Positions 51,148-63,568 of a DNA stretch of 64,000 nucleotides are shown piece after piece. A model generated the notes under the pieces. That model saw nothing but the letters and a program-made list of their open reading frames with translations. It ran no database searches and had not been told where the DNA came from. The first letter of the stretch is position 1, and each line of letters starts with the position of its first letter. The DNA comes from Bradysia coprophila (lineage: Eukaryota; Arthropoda; Insecta; Diptera; Sciaridae), in the NCBI RefSeq assembly GCF_014529535.1, contig NW_023503409.1:8432390-8496389 (forward strand), in the 5' to 3' direction. The position numbers and the translations under genes were made by a program.

Positions 51148-52868
51148 TGTTTCTTAATTGGTTCTAAAATTTGTGTTTGTGCCAACACAACCATCATCCT
51201 TAGAACTCAGGTAGTCACAAAATTGCTTTATTTGATTTTGGGCTTTCGGTTATGTTTGGGTGCACTCCTACACAAGTGGTAAAGAATTATCTTGGCGCCT
51301 GTAGTACTTCTTCCAACATTCTTCCTATTTCTCCCATTATTCAAACAACAATTTGTCGTAAATTCCTTAGTGAATGAAGGCAATTAGTTTCAGCTGTTTT
51401 GAACAATTGATTTAAGTTTTACTGATTCTGCTGTTAGATAAGTATAATATCGAATCCACACACCGACCCACAATATTATGAGATCCGAAATTCCTTTCTA
51501 AAAGCTTGAAGTCTTTTCAATTCCAATTCGATAGGAAAATGTTGTTTGATAGTAGTCAGTTCTATCAAAGACGCAAATTTTGATTGCAAATGAAAATAAA
51601 TTTCATAATTAAATTGGTCTGCATATGTTCCTCTCAGATTAGATTGCCATTATCGCCAATTATCGAATGTGTCACGGTGTATTGAATATGTTATAAAAAC
51701 TTGGGGTCTGGCTCCGAAACATATGTGAACCGCTAAGGTTTTTCCAATAATTTAATATTTTACTTTCAGTGAAAATGAAAATAAATTTGTTTTAAAAGGG
51801 AAAACGACTTTAGTGTGTCTGACACTGTGGAATCGAACTAGAGACACTGAATTGCTTAGGAGAATGCTCTATTGGCTTGAGTATTCGACTGGCAACACAG
51901 TGAGCACGACAAAAATATTTTATATGAAAAATATCATCTGTGAAAAAGTACCGGGTCGGTGGTCTACTAGGCGAAATAACAGTTGGAGAAAAATGGCAAT
52001 TTCAATTTTTTTCGTCAAAACGAATATTGGAACTAATATTCAAAAATACAACAAATCTCCAGCCAGTTCCGTGTATAGAGCACATAGGAATTTTGAACGT
52101 TCAGCACATTGTAGCTATTGAAATTTTATATTAACAAAAACAACAGGAAACAAGCAATAACAAATTTTCACAACAAAGTGCTGCACTCGCATAATATCTA
52201 CTGATTTCATATTCGTTTATGGTTCGTTCTATTCGGTTTGCTGTATTCTGTGTATGTGAATATGTAAGAAGAATTTTACGACGCGTAGCTTCGGTTTTAA
52301 TTAATAAAGTGAAGGTAACATTAGACTCTGATTCGTGTCAACTAAAAATCTACAAAATCGTGAGATCTCTGTGATAATTGTTGTCAACCAGGAAAGTGGT
52401 TAAAAAAGATCTTTGTCCAGACTCAGTACATTCGAATTTACGTCTTAGCTAATGTTAACTTTACCATCATCACAATACAATGCCTTCAGTAAGGTAATGT
52501 GCAGACGGAATTCCTTATTATCGAAATAATACTTTCATTAGGATGTTTGCAACGTTAGACTGTATTTGCGTCACTTTTGTTTGACTCGTCTGTGAAGGAT
52601 CTATTTTAAAGTATAGTTACTGAAGGAAAACACTTATCGACTGCTCTTTTGAATGAGATAAAAAATTAGTCACTCGAATACACCACACAACTATATCACG
52701 TAAGATTGCGATATATCGGTTATTTATAGAGAGATAAAAGTAGAGCCGATAGCCGTGAATTGAATTGGAGAAATACAATCTTATTTCGTGCTAACCTTGG
52801 CAAGAGGAACATTGTGTTGTTGACTGAATTATGTATTTCGTGTAGTTTTGTCAATTGAATTCCTAAAA
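51148..52868. other. upstream region of ERMP1-like copy 1
   Basis: Contains the minus-strand SINE head at 51829. No clear TATA/initiator pair was found before 52869. Confidence 0.45.
51829..51885 (-). repeat. tRNA-like pol III promoter of a probable SINE, minus strand
   Basis: On the minus strand a degenerate box A (AAGCCAATAGAGC, 51866-51878) is followed by box B AGTTCGATTCC (51829-51839, one mismatch). Spacing is tRNA-like, but acceptor pairing is absent. A different family from the 10697 SINE. Confidence 0.5.
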
Positions 52869-55800
52869 ATGACTAAAAATACCGGTATTTTCATAACGAA
52901 TCAAGGATTTACGCCTAGGTATGTTCCAGGTCCATAGTGCAATAAAATGTAATTTTGTTTTAATTTTCGATTTTCATTTTAGTGCTCCCTACTTATACGA
53001 AAATAATGCCGTAACAGTGGAAGAAACCCCGCCGAAAAGGCAAACTATTTCAATTTTCTGGCTGCCGGTCTACATTTTCCCGTGGGCATTAATTTTTGGC
53101 TTGATGATATTCACCTATCATCAGCTTCCAACGCCAATATCTCAAGCCTCAGAGTCGTCTTATCCGAATCGTTTCATCGGTGAACGTGCTAAGATTTTGA
53201 ATGAAGAGCTAGCTAGCATAGGTAAAAGTACCAAGTACACTTAGGCGAGACAATACATTTTCAAAATATTTTTCTTTATCATTTTCTGTGATTTGAAAAT
53301 GGCAACCTCTTAAAGATTTAAAAACATTTTTGTTTTTCGTATTACAGGTCCGAAAGTGGTCGGAAGTGATAGCAATGAAGTGAGAGCAGTTTCATTTTTG
53401 ATGAACGAAATCGATAAAATTAAGAGATCAGCGAATCCTATTCATTCTATCGAAGACAATGTTCAGTGTTCAGCGACTGAACGCTGTTCGCCTGGTAGCT
53501 TTGAGCTGGGAACTCTGACGACCTACTATCAAGGAATTCAAAATGTCGTCGTGAAAATTAGTCCACGCAACAGAACAACGGCCCATAGCTTACTGATTAA
53601 CTCACATTACGATTCGGTTCCTGGTAGTCCTGCTGCTGGCGATGCCGGCCTTTTGGTTTCAGTAATGTTAGAAGTACTGCGAGTGTTGTCGCAGTTACCG
53701 GAAAGTCTGAAGCATTCGGTTGTGTTCCTGTTTAATAGTTCGGAAGAATTTGAACTCAACGGATCCCATGAATTTATCACCAAACATATGTGGGCGAGTG
53801 ATGTTCGAGCTGTTATCAATATGGATTCGTGCGGAACCGGTGGCAGAGAGGTGTTATTCCAATCTACGGGTTATACATGGTTAATGAACCTGTACAAAAA
53901 AGCTGCTAAATATCCTACAGCGTCAGTGTTGGGAGACGAACTGTTTAAAAGTGGAGTAATTCCATCCGACACAGATTTCCGGATTTTCCGCGATTTTGGA
54001 AATTTGAGAGGTTTGGTGCATGATTTATCTTCCGATTTCTCTTCTCATTTTAATCAATTCGTAGGACTGGATTTTGCAATCTACCGAAACGGCTACGTTT
54101 ATCACACAAAACATGATGCAAGTGACCTCATTTCGGCAGGCACTTTCCAAAACACAGGAGACAATATCTTAGCTTTGACCATTGCAGTAGCTAATGCCGA
54201 CGAATTAGGATCCCAAGACTATGTAACTATCGCGAATTGTCGAACTCGTCTGTGTCATGGTAAATTTTCGGCTCATTTTTTCAGGAACATGAGGACGGTG
54301 ACTTGATCTTCTTTGATTTCATCAATTGGTTCATGATCAGCTACACTAAGACGATAGCTTACGTGATCAATTCGTGTGTTTCCGTTGTAGCTCTGGTCGG
54401 GATAATAATTTCGCTAGTCAGTTTTGGCAAGGCTTGCGGTGAGTGCAGTTACTTCTGGAATAGGCTTTCCGATTAGACGTTTTCATCCAAAATTCTAGGT
54501 CTGAGTTTTGGACGAATGACGGCTGAATTTGGTGGAATCGTTCTAATTCAAATTATATCAATTGGCGTTGCTGCTGGCATTGTCATCCTACTGGCATTTG
54601 TGTATGACGTTGGATCTCGTTCGATGAGTTGGTATTCCAATCCGTGGCTTATTTTCGGCATCTACTATTGTCCGTTATTTTTCTGTCTGGGCATTGCACC
54701 ATCCCTGTATGTGATGTTTAGGAAAACAGTGAGAAAAATCAATATTTAAGCGAACGTGTGCGTTAAATGGATGATTTGCAGGACATCATCAGACAAGCCT
54801 ATTACGTTCAAATGTTCCAGCACGCGCAATGTCTTCTCCTAGTGGTGATAACTTTAGGAATAACTGCTGTTGGTGTTCGGTCCACATTCCTCATTGTTCT
54901 TACGCTAATTTTTTATGCTCTGACGACGTACATCAATTGTTTTACTAAACTACAATTGCGAGGTACGACATCAATAACAGGTCATAGTTCCACCAATTAC
55001 ACCAAATCATCTCTTACAGATAGTTTGTGGATAATTGTCACTGCTATTGGACAATTCATTCCATTCATGTTCTATTCGTACTACACATTGGTCATTTTTG
55101 ACTTGTTCATTGCTATACAAGGAAGAAGTGGACCGGTGGACAATCCAGATAACATGCTTGGCATCATTGTAATCGGTTTCGGTATACTGATGGCAGGATT
55201 GATTATACCAATTCTTTACATGTTCAAACGATCAGCCCTAGTTATATTAGGCTTTCTGGTTGTGTTCGTTACTTTCGGAATTATTATGGCGACAAATGTG
55301 GGCTTCCCGTATCGACATGCGGTGTCAGCGAAACGATTTTGGATTTTCGTAGGTTCAAACATTTCGATTGAATGGTGCTCCGGTCAACAAATTTGTGTAT
55401 CCATTTCAGCATACGGAAAGAACATTCCATGACTTTGATGGAAGCACCAGATACTCCGATTCTGGGTATTATATGAGGGCAATGGATAGACATTCTGACG
55501 AAATTGTATCAGGTAAATCAACGTCAATTTCCCAAGCTTTCGCCCATATATCTTGTGACATCTCATCTAGACTTTGTGCCGCAAATGAAGAACGCAGAAA
55601 AGGCGACGAGTTTGTGCGATACCGAAATGATGTGCGGACTTCCATCTTATCAGGCCATGGCAACATTTAGTACGAGGTAATATTTCGAAACATCAATCGT
55701 AAAGGTAAAAACGAAATCGAAATTGTTTTTTCAGCGAGTACAGTCATTGGATACCATCATCTCGTCCTTATGTCCCGTTTAGGTCTAGTCTTACACTAAA

Positions 55801-56307
55801 AAGAGAGGTCAGTCTAACTTCAAGTTCCAGCAGATTCGAATTTGAATTGAGCGGTGAGTAACTTACTTGAATCGATAAATCGACAAATTACGACAATAAA
55901 TCTGGTATTAGGTCCTGATCATATGGTATTATCGATTTCTCCGTTGGAGGGCAACACTCTATTGAGTTGGTCTTTCCTCGACAAAACTCCCGTAAGCCGA
56001 AGTTGGGGTAACCGTGCGCTCTATTTTATGATGCTTGTTTATGGGAGCGACAATAGTCCGATCAGTTTCGATTTAGTTATAGAGGTTTGCGAGGGAATAT
56101 ATTCTGTCAGTCATAGCTTAGCAGCTTCACAATTTCTTGTTTCAGAAATCGTCAAGTGAAGGACCTAGTTTCGATATAGCAATTGTCAGCCATTTTACAT
56201 ACCACAAAGATGGTGACACGGTGGAATATAAGGAATTTCTGGAAAGTTTTCCTGACTGGGCTCATTTAACTTCTTGGACGAGTACTTATGATAGTTACAA
56301 ATTTTGA
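52869..56307 (+). CDS. ERMP1: ERMP1-like M28 membrane zinc metallopeptidase, copy 1 (907 aa)
   Basis: Twelve exons: 52869-52918, 52983-53221, 53348-54010, 54065-54222, 54285-54438, 54499-54728, 54782-55348, 55410-55512, 55571-55676, 55735-55853, 55912-56084, 56146-56307. All introns are GT-AG, 53-126 nt, and the joined frame is open to TGA. Architecture: a short cytosolic N-terminus; one membrane segment at about 41-62 (FWLPVYIFPWALIFG); an M28 peptidase domain at about 75-345; a multipass membrane region at about 385-687; and a lumenal C-terminal domain containing CDTEMMCGLPSY. Expected metal and catalytic residues are present: H183 and D185 (SHYDSVP), D195 (AAGDAG), E229/E230 (SSEEFEL), D256 (NMDSCG), H331 (YHTKHD). 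Length equals human ERMP1 (about 904 aa). The known relative is an ER-resident peptidase; the substrate here is unknown. Diptera often carry several paralogues. The start is the only ATG giving a spliceable leader (MTKNTGIF). Intron 3 is 54 nt and lacks stops, so its retention would stay in frame. Confidence 0.93.
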
Positions 56308-56325
56308 TTGGAATATTTTCGTAAA

Positions 56326-56331
56326 AATAAA
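56326..56331 (+). terminator. polyadenylation signal AATAAA of ERMP1-like copy 1
   Basis: A canonical AATAAA lies 19 nt after the TGA of copy 1, giving a very short 3' UTR. Confidence 0.6.
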
Positions 56332-56510
56332 TGATTTTAATGCGAAAGTAAATTTGAAAAAGTTATTTAGTCCACACCACGTCAGCCACAACATCCAAGG
56401 TATACTTAGAAATACTAAGGTAATGTGAATCTCTATCTGATAACAAAAAAATGTGGAACCCAAGTTTTGGGCGAAGTGCAGCGCCATATTTCGTTTGGTG
56501 CACCAATTCT

Positions 56511-58137
56511 AAGGCCGAAATCACACGAACAATATTGAGGGATTCTTTTGAAAAACAGCCTACCGAAATCGGACGCATTTTTTATTTGACTTTTTTATAT
56601 GTGCCTAGAAAGGTATTCGACCCTAGAAGCCAAAACTCTGTACGGCACGTGTAACTGGAGAAATTTTTGTAAGAAAATTGCAATTTTTCGGTTTTATCTC
56701 ACCTTTTACCAGCCACACAAGCTTCGAAGAATTTTTAGACCCGTACGAAGTACTGGGGTCTTATAGGTTTACGCATACGTTTGTAACACGTCGAATTGGA
56801 CTCCATGAGTAAGGGGAAACCTATTGTGGTTGTCTACAGATGCCAAATCAGTGAAAAAAAATGTCCGTCTGTCTGTCTGTCTGTCCGTTCTCTAACTTGA
56901 GTAAAACACATCCGATTTCTAATTTTTCCTCGTTTGGTAATGTCAAAAGACAGGCTAAGTTCGAAGATGGGTGATTTCGGATCGACCTCTCCGGAGCTGG
57001 GGCCCAATAAGTGCCTAAGTGTTTTTCGACGATATATCCAGACATTTAAGCACTACACTTGTCAGTGATACGTCAAATAAAAGGTATTTACAATATCAAT
57101 CGACAAAAAAAAATGTTTTTGGAAATCGGATGACCGACTCGTGAGTTAGACCCCTTGGTGTGAAACAGGCACAGGGCGGCAAGCAGTTTTAGCTTGTAGG
57201 TCGGCCACATTTGAACATATTTCGTCTGTTTTAGCTTTTTTAGATAGGTATTAACCGTACCAATCAGGGAAAAAGAAAAGAAATTATGTTCTCCTGAGCG
57301 TGAGCTAGGTCTCTTGGAGTGAGCTCTTATCTGTCTACTCGGCCGTACAGTGAACGTGGAGTATTTTGTCAATATCTCGAGTAAATTTTGACCGAATTTC
57401 ATGATTTTTTTTGTTTGAAAGGTATTAACGAATGTAAAGCGTCGGTACTATTTCCGGTCTCCTTACAAAATGGCTGCCGGCGGCCATATTGGATTTTAGT
57501 AAAAGTGAAATATATTGGGGAAAATGGTACTAAGAAAGTTTTTGTTAACAGAGAGGTAATTGGTTATGTGTGTGGGGTTTCAGGTATCACATATGTGGAT
57601 ATATATAACTATATTCAGCTATATTGAGCTATATACAGGTATATAGAGCTATACAATAGCATATTACTCTGTGAAATGTTTATTTATAGTGAAATATAGG
57701 TAAATATAGCGGTATATAGCTGTTAAAATAGGAATTTATGAAAGTTGACTTCGTACGGGGCTGTCTATATTGCCTCCGGCAATTTATTTGTATATGATAA
57801 CAAGGCAAAGAGTGGATAATGTAAGTGATTTTAAAGGGAGAATAGTTTTTCAGCAGAGAAGAAAATGAAGTACGAGAAATGAAGAGTTTCACATTAAAGG
57901 CTTTTGATACGAATAGGTGTTTCGTACGGGTCGGCGTTAGCTCTGTTTTTAAAAGTGGTTTTGGCTTCTAGGGCCGAAGTCCTTTCTAGGCACATATAAA
58001 AAAGTCAAATAGAAAATGCGTCCGATTTCGGTAGGCTGTTTTTCAAAAGAATCCCTCATTGTAATCCGATATTCACCACAATGGGAAAAACAATGTCGAT
58101 CTCACTAACGCAAAATTGCTAGTGTGTTTTCGGCTTA
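56511..58137. mobile_element. 1.63-kb TIR element between the ERMP1-like genes, carrying repeat copy C
   Basis: Arms at about 56511-56636 and 57963-58137 are inverted copies (AAGGCCGAAATCACAC / complement; GAGGGATTCTTTTGAAAAAC; ATGTGCCTAGAAAGG). Inside, 56739-57940 is a repeat with ends GACCCGTACGAAGTAC and TTCGTACGGGTC, a CTGT tract (56862-56888) and an AGCTATAT-rich stretch (57595-57725). No transposase was recognised. Confidence 0.75.
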
Positions 58138-58466
58138 ACGAGTGTGTTTTTGCGGATTTGCATTACCTTTAAGTGGTCTATACTGCGGCGAACGATAGCC
58201 AACTATAGTGTAACTGATGATGCCAATTTCACTTTGTCGATTCATCTAAGGCCATAAAATTGTGCGACGACTTTTGCATTTTGCTCCCGACCTTAATCCA
58301 GTCGTTTAAGCCAGCTCTAAATCAAGAGAAAAAAATGTGTTACTCATGCGTTTTCAGGCCTTTATTTGATAACGAAATTATCGTCGAGATTCCACCAATC
58401 TTATATTTATTAATGGTTATCACACAGCACTCCTGCTAGATATCTGATCTCATTTTGAATTATAAA

Positions 58467-58503
58467 TATAAAAAAAATTAACTCGACAATTAAACTTTCA
58501 GTT
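58467..58503 (+). promoter_or_regulatory. candidate core promoter (TATA + initiator) of ERMP1-like copy 2
   Basis: TATAAAA starts at 58467 and an insect-consensus initiator TCAGTT lies at 58498-58503, placing TATA about 33 nt before the initiator A. The translation start follows 62 nt later. No good downstream promoter element was seen. This is motif-level evidence only. Confidence 0.35.
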
Positions 58504-58561
58504 CCACTTGTGTCGTTCAACAATTGTGATGTGAATTAAACTGAACTCATTCAATTTGAAT

Positions 58562-61500
58562 ATGGATAAGCAAGACGATAATTCCGTCGACAGGTAAATT
58601 TTATATTTATCCAGTTGTATATGTAGTGAAGTTGATCAATAGACGAACAAAATTAGAATATAAACTAGACCGATCCAACAACGACTGTAGACATGCCGTA
58701 TTACACAATCACGGAACATATTGCTTTAATATGAAAAAAAAAATGTTCGTTTTGTTTGAAGAGTTGTGTGTAGTAAATCGCGAATATAAACATTTCGGAT
58801 GCACTATACTGTTGTTTATCGCTACGATGAGTTTCCATTAAGTCTCGCGAAATATTCGAAATTGAAATGTTCGTAAACCAAATTGTTTTCCTTGTTGCGC
58901 ATCACACAATTCACATTTTTTCCAAACTTAAACGTAAAACTTCCAGACTAACTTTATCGGAAAAATGTAAAGTAGAAAATTCGATCGTCGGCTTTCGCAT
59001 AACCGGAGCAATTTATGGAACCAATACTTTCATTGAACAAAACTTTTTTTTTATTCAGCACTGGCGATTGAATTATTAAATTTCCTTAATAGCCAAGCTG
59101 CTACCCGAACCATCGATTCCCGAAATAAATACTGTGGGCCCTCCGTTTTTCTTTTTATCATTTCGCCAATTGCTCATGTTGCTAATGTAATGTTATCATT
59201 TATACAAAAGTTTAATGTACGAAAGGTGTGAATGAATATGTGTTCAGTTCAGGAAGCAAATCTTATCAAAGTTATTCAATCGATGTATTGGCATTCAAAA
59301 CAATTTATGGCATTTTGAATTTATCTATGACTTCAGTTATCACTAAATAACCGACGATATGAATGCGAATAAAAATGAATGATGGAAAATGTCGAACTCG
59401 TTGTGATTAAATGTTGATTTTTCAGTGGAAAGACACATAAAGCTCCCGTTGAATCTGAAACAATATCGATTTATTGGCTACCGGTGTTTATACTGCCGTG
59501 GATCGTATTGTATATTGGGACACTATTAAGTTATCAGACGCTACCAACTCCAATATTACTTGAAAATGAGGTTCGTTAGTGCAAAAGTAAGCCTGAGACT
59601 GGTACATTTCACAAAAGAAAATCGTGTTTCTAGGCGCAATATCCACATCGATTTGTTGCCGAACGGGCGAAACGATTAAACGATGAACTAACTGGCATTG
59701 GTCCACGGGTAGTGGGAAGTATAGAGAATGAAGTTCTAGCAATTCAGTTTCTCGAAAGAGAAGTTCAAAAAATCATCGAATCTCGTAATGTAATTCACAA
59801 TATCGAATATGAGGTTCAGAATTCATCGGGATCGTTCGAGCTGGACTTAATGACATCCGTTTACAACGACATACAAAACTTTGTAGTAAGGTTCACACCG
59901 GCCGACCGAATTCCATCGCACTTTTTGCTGATTAACAGTCATTTCGACACGGTACCCATAAGTCCAGGAGCTGGCGACTCGGCCACGATGGTTGTTGTTA
60001 TGATGGAAATACTCCGAGTACTTTCGATCAGTCCAGACGCATTCGAACATGGAATTGTGTTTCTATTTAATGGTGCTGAAGAGGTTGGACTCCAGGGATC
60101 GCACATGTTCATCACCAAACATCGATGGGCAGCAGACGTGAGAGCAGTTTTGAATATGGATTCAGCTGGAATTGGTGGGCGTGAGTTGATGTTCCAAACG
60201 ACACCGAATAACTTTTGGATGCTCAAATATTACAAAGAAAATGCTTTCCACCCAACCGCAACGGTTCTATTCAATGAACTATTCGATATGAAGATCATAC
60301 CGTCAGATACGGACTTTCGAATATTTAGAGATTACGGCAAAATTCCTGGTGAGTAATATTCCAATGTGTTCAACGTGACCCACACGGCAACATTTAGTAA
60401 TCATGCTTATAATTGAAGGATTGGATTTCGCAATATATCGCAATGGATACGTGTACCACACTCAATCTGATCGATCGGAAAATGTGCCATTAGGGACCTA
60501 TCAAAATGTTGGCGATAATATCCTGTCCTTAACGAAAGCTATTCTCAATGCTGAAGAACTGAGAGATCCAAAAGTAATTTGTATTTTTAATGAATCGAAA
60601 GTAGTGGTGAAGCGTATTCAACGGATTTTTCAACCTAATTTCTACAGGCTTACGATCAACCAAATCCAATTTATTTCGACTATCTCGGATGGTTCATGAT
60701 CACTTACCCAGTAACCGTAGCCATTATCATCAATGTATTCGTGTCCATCATTTGTTTAGTGGGAATTGTACTATCAATATGGAGTCACATAAAAAATTTT
60801 GGTGAGCCGTTCGACCACGAACGAACTTGGTGAACACTAAAAAACTGAAGGCTCTCCACAGATTTGTCTGCATCAATGGTATCGATTCAATTTGGCTTGG
60901 CAATAATCATTCAATGTGTGTCAATTGTGCTAGGAGCTGGATTAGTGATAATACTCAGCATTGTCTATGATGCCTGCAATCGTTCATTGAGTTACTTCTC
61001 GAATCATTGGATCTTATTCGGAATTTTTTATTGCCCACTACTATTCTGTTTGGGTCTCGGGTGTGCCTTGCACATTACGTTCTTAAAAAAGGTTTGTAAT
61101 TCATCAGTTATGCTTAAAATTCAACTTTTACAAAAATTACTCCTGTAACAGAAAGAAATCCACACTCATCTTTATGTCCAACTGTACTTACACGCCCAGA
61201 GCGTATTTTTCATTATTCTAATATTGGCCATGACTGCGGTCGGAATAAAAACAACATTTACCGTAACATTTACGTTGGCTTTCTACACATTGACCATGTT
61301 CATCAGTTTCTTTAGCAAATTGCAGCTCAAAGGTTGGTACATACCTAGAGCTATTGAAATTATTAATCGACCTGTTTGTGCAGCTAATGTCTACTGGACT
61401 CTACTCCAGTTTGTTGGGCAAGTGTTCCCGTACATGTTCTTGGCATACTACACAATACTGACGCTAGAGGTCTTCGTGCCAGTTCAGGGTAGATCAGGTC

Positions 61501-62673
61501 CGACTACTAATCCTGATTCGATGATAGCCGTTACATCGATCTTGCTGGGTCTTTTAATTGGATATCTAATGCCAACATTTAGTCTGTTCAAAAGACCATT
61601 GCTCGTTGTGTCAGGCTTTTTGGTACTATTCGTAGTCGCCATTATTGTTATAGCAACACCAGCTGGATTCCCATTTAGTACAACTTCGCCACAGCGATTT
61701 TGGATTTTTGTAAGTCGTAACGACTTGTAATTGAACGTATGGATTGCTAAGCGGTTCTCTTTTTAAGGACACACAAAGGACGTTTCATAATTTGGATGGA
61801 TCCGTACGAAAGAGTGACGACGGCTACTTTATGTTAATTATGGACCGACACACGACTGACTACATTAAGGGTAATATAGCAGCCATAATGGTCTTGATCA
61901 TGTTTTCTTAACTTTTTCCTTTCCATCAATGTGTAGACACTGTACCTGAAATGTCTCTCGCAATACCAACTCAAGAACAATGTGAGACGGAATTGTTTTG
62001 CGGTGTGCCCTTGTACACAACGAGAATGTTGGCTCAATCGTAATAATTTCTGCGGTGGATCCATCGATTCCAGTGATGCAAATAATTTTCAATTTCAGTA
62101 AGTACAGCTTTTGGATACCACACGCTTCTACGTCTCGTCCGTTGCCAGTACCTACTCGCATGGAATTGGTATCAAGAGCAACAATGGCCGATAATGTTCA
62201 GCGATTGACTTTCGAAATAAGTGGTCCCGATCACATGGGTTTGTTCATCTCACCGAAATTAGGAAACAAAGTTATTGACTGGACGCCTTTAGACATTGTT
62301 CAGAAAAACGTGCCAAAATGGGGGGAACGGTAAGTTTTACGAAAGCAGTAAGAGAAACTCATTCACAAGTATGGCTTTCGTTAGGACATCGTACTTTGTA
62401 TTTTTGGGACATGGGGGAACAAACACACCAATTGAATTCTTTATCGACGTTCAGGTATCTTTTGGAAATAAATTGCCAAAATGTGTGAAAATTCTATGGA
62501 AGTAATTTCAGGGAAACAATACAACCGATGGAATAGTTGACATGGCAATTGTTGGCCACTATACACATTATGACGAGTTGGAAAGTGCCGAATTGCAAAC
62601 TTTTATAAAAAGCTTTCCGGAATGGACACAAATGACACATTGGATGAGTACGTACGAGGGCTGGGTGTTTTAA
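58562..62673 (+). CDS. ERMP1: ERMP1-like M28 membrane zinc metallopeptidase, copy 2 (885 aa)
   Basis: Twelve exons: 58562-58593, 59426-59570, 59634-60348, 60419-60573, 60648-60801, 60862-61091, 61152-61709, 61768-61870, 61937-62039, 62099-62329, 62385-62454, 62512-62673. All junctions are GT-AG and in frame. Intron 1 is 832 nt; the others are 55-75 nt. The M28 residues are H162 and D164 (SHFDTVP), D174 (GAGDSA), E208/E209 (GAEEVGL), D235 (NMDSAG) and H311 (YHTQSD), so the enzyme should be active. One membrane segment sits near the N-terminus (YWLPVFILPWIVLYIG), then the peptidase domain, a multipass block and a C-terminal lumenal domain with CETELFCGVPLY and FPEWTQMTHW. It is a tandem, same-strand paralogue of the gene 2.25 kb upstream, with the same domain order but clearly diverged. 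The 10-residue first exon is assigned because it supplies the AG that completes serine at the exon 2 boundary, as in copy 1; it is the least certain part. Substrate is unknown. Confidence 0.91.
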
Positions 62674-62699
62674 AAAGTCGAAAAGTGCTCGAGCTTTAC

Positions 62700-62718
62700 A
62701 ATAAATGATTGAAATAAA
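62700..62718 (+). terminator. tandem AATAAA polyadenylation signals of ERMP1-like copy 2
   Basis: Two AATAAA hexamers (62700-62705 and 62713-62718) lie 27-45 nt after the TAA stop, matching the short 3' UTR of copy 1. Confidence 0.6.
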
Positions 62719-63406
62719 AAATCGGAGTTTCTTAGTCGTGATTTCCACTTACGGAAAAAACACTCCGTTTTCTCTTTAACCTGTCACATGCGGCTATTCA
62801 TCTTTTATCGACATCTTTAACTACGACAAAAATAATTAGAAGGTCTGGGCCGTATGATAAAAAATGTTAAAAAATTGAAGTACAAGATTTGAAATTAACA
62901 GATTAAAAATTCTTGATCGATGGAAGTAATAAGCCCGTTTAATCAAGGCTATAAACTTTGAGGATCACAATTGATGATAAAATGGCGGATTTCATGTGAT
63001 GATTCTCTTCGCCCGGATAATGTAGTGAATTTTTTCTGTATGTAAAATCATAAGAAGTGGTGTGTTCCCGCTTATCTAATAAAATGGCGATCTGTGTGAC
63101 CTTGACCTTCCACAAAATTTAAAACCTTGCGTTTAATAATACTGGTCATATGCTTGCCGTCTGTAACATAACAAGTTAAACAATAAGGCGTAGTTTAGCT
63201 AAACGGAGCCTAAAAAGAGAGGGTGGAAATCAATGGCTCCTCGGCGTTTTCCAAACTTTCATCAAGAGAAACGTGGAGAGAGTGGTTGAACTCACTCGTA
63301 CATGTAGAATGGAAGAAATGAAAAGCGAGACGCTATTGTTATGTGGAACGAATAAACAATAAATCGACGGAAGCAAGCAAAACCCACGAAATATAAAGAT
63401 TTATTA
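62719..63406. other. intergenic, repeat fragments only
   Basis: Holds two-block repeat copy 5 and nothing else recognised before repeat copy D. Confidence 0.5.
62799..62890 (+). repeat. two-block dispersed repeat, copy 5
   Basis: CATCTTTTATCGACATC...CTACGACAAAAATAA and, about 70 nt on, GAAGTACAAGATTT. Confidence 0.5.
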
Positions 63407-63537
63407 GACCCGTACGAAGTACTGGAGTCTTATAGGTTTACGCATACGTTTGTAACACGTCGAATTGGACTCCCTGAGTAAGAGGAAACCTATTGTGGTT
63501 GTCTAGAGATGTCAAATCAGTGAAGAAAAAAAATGTC

Positions 63538-63568
<31 letters not shown>

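Noticed and set aside
53607..53819. Minus-strand ORF opposite the peptidase exon 3
   Set aside because: Shadow of the conserved plus-strand catalytic domain.
58626..59079. Short ORFs within intron 1 of ERMP1-like copy 2
   Set aside because: No match to the family or to known transposon proteins; AT-driven open frames.
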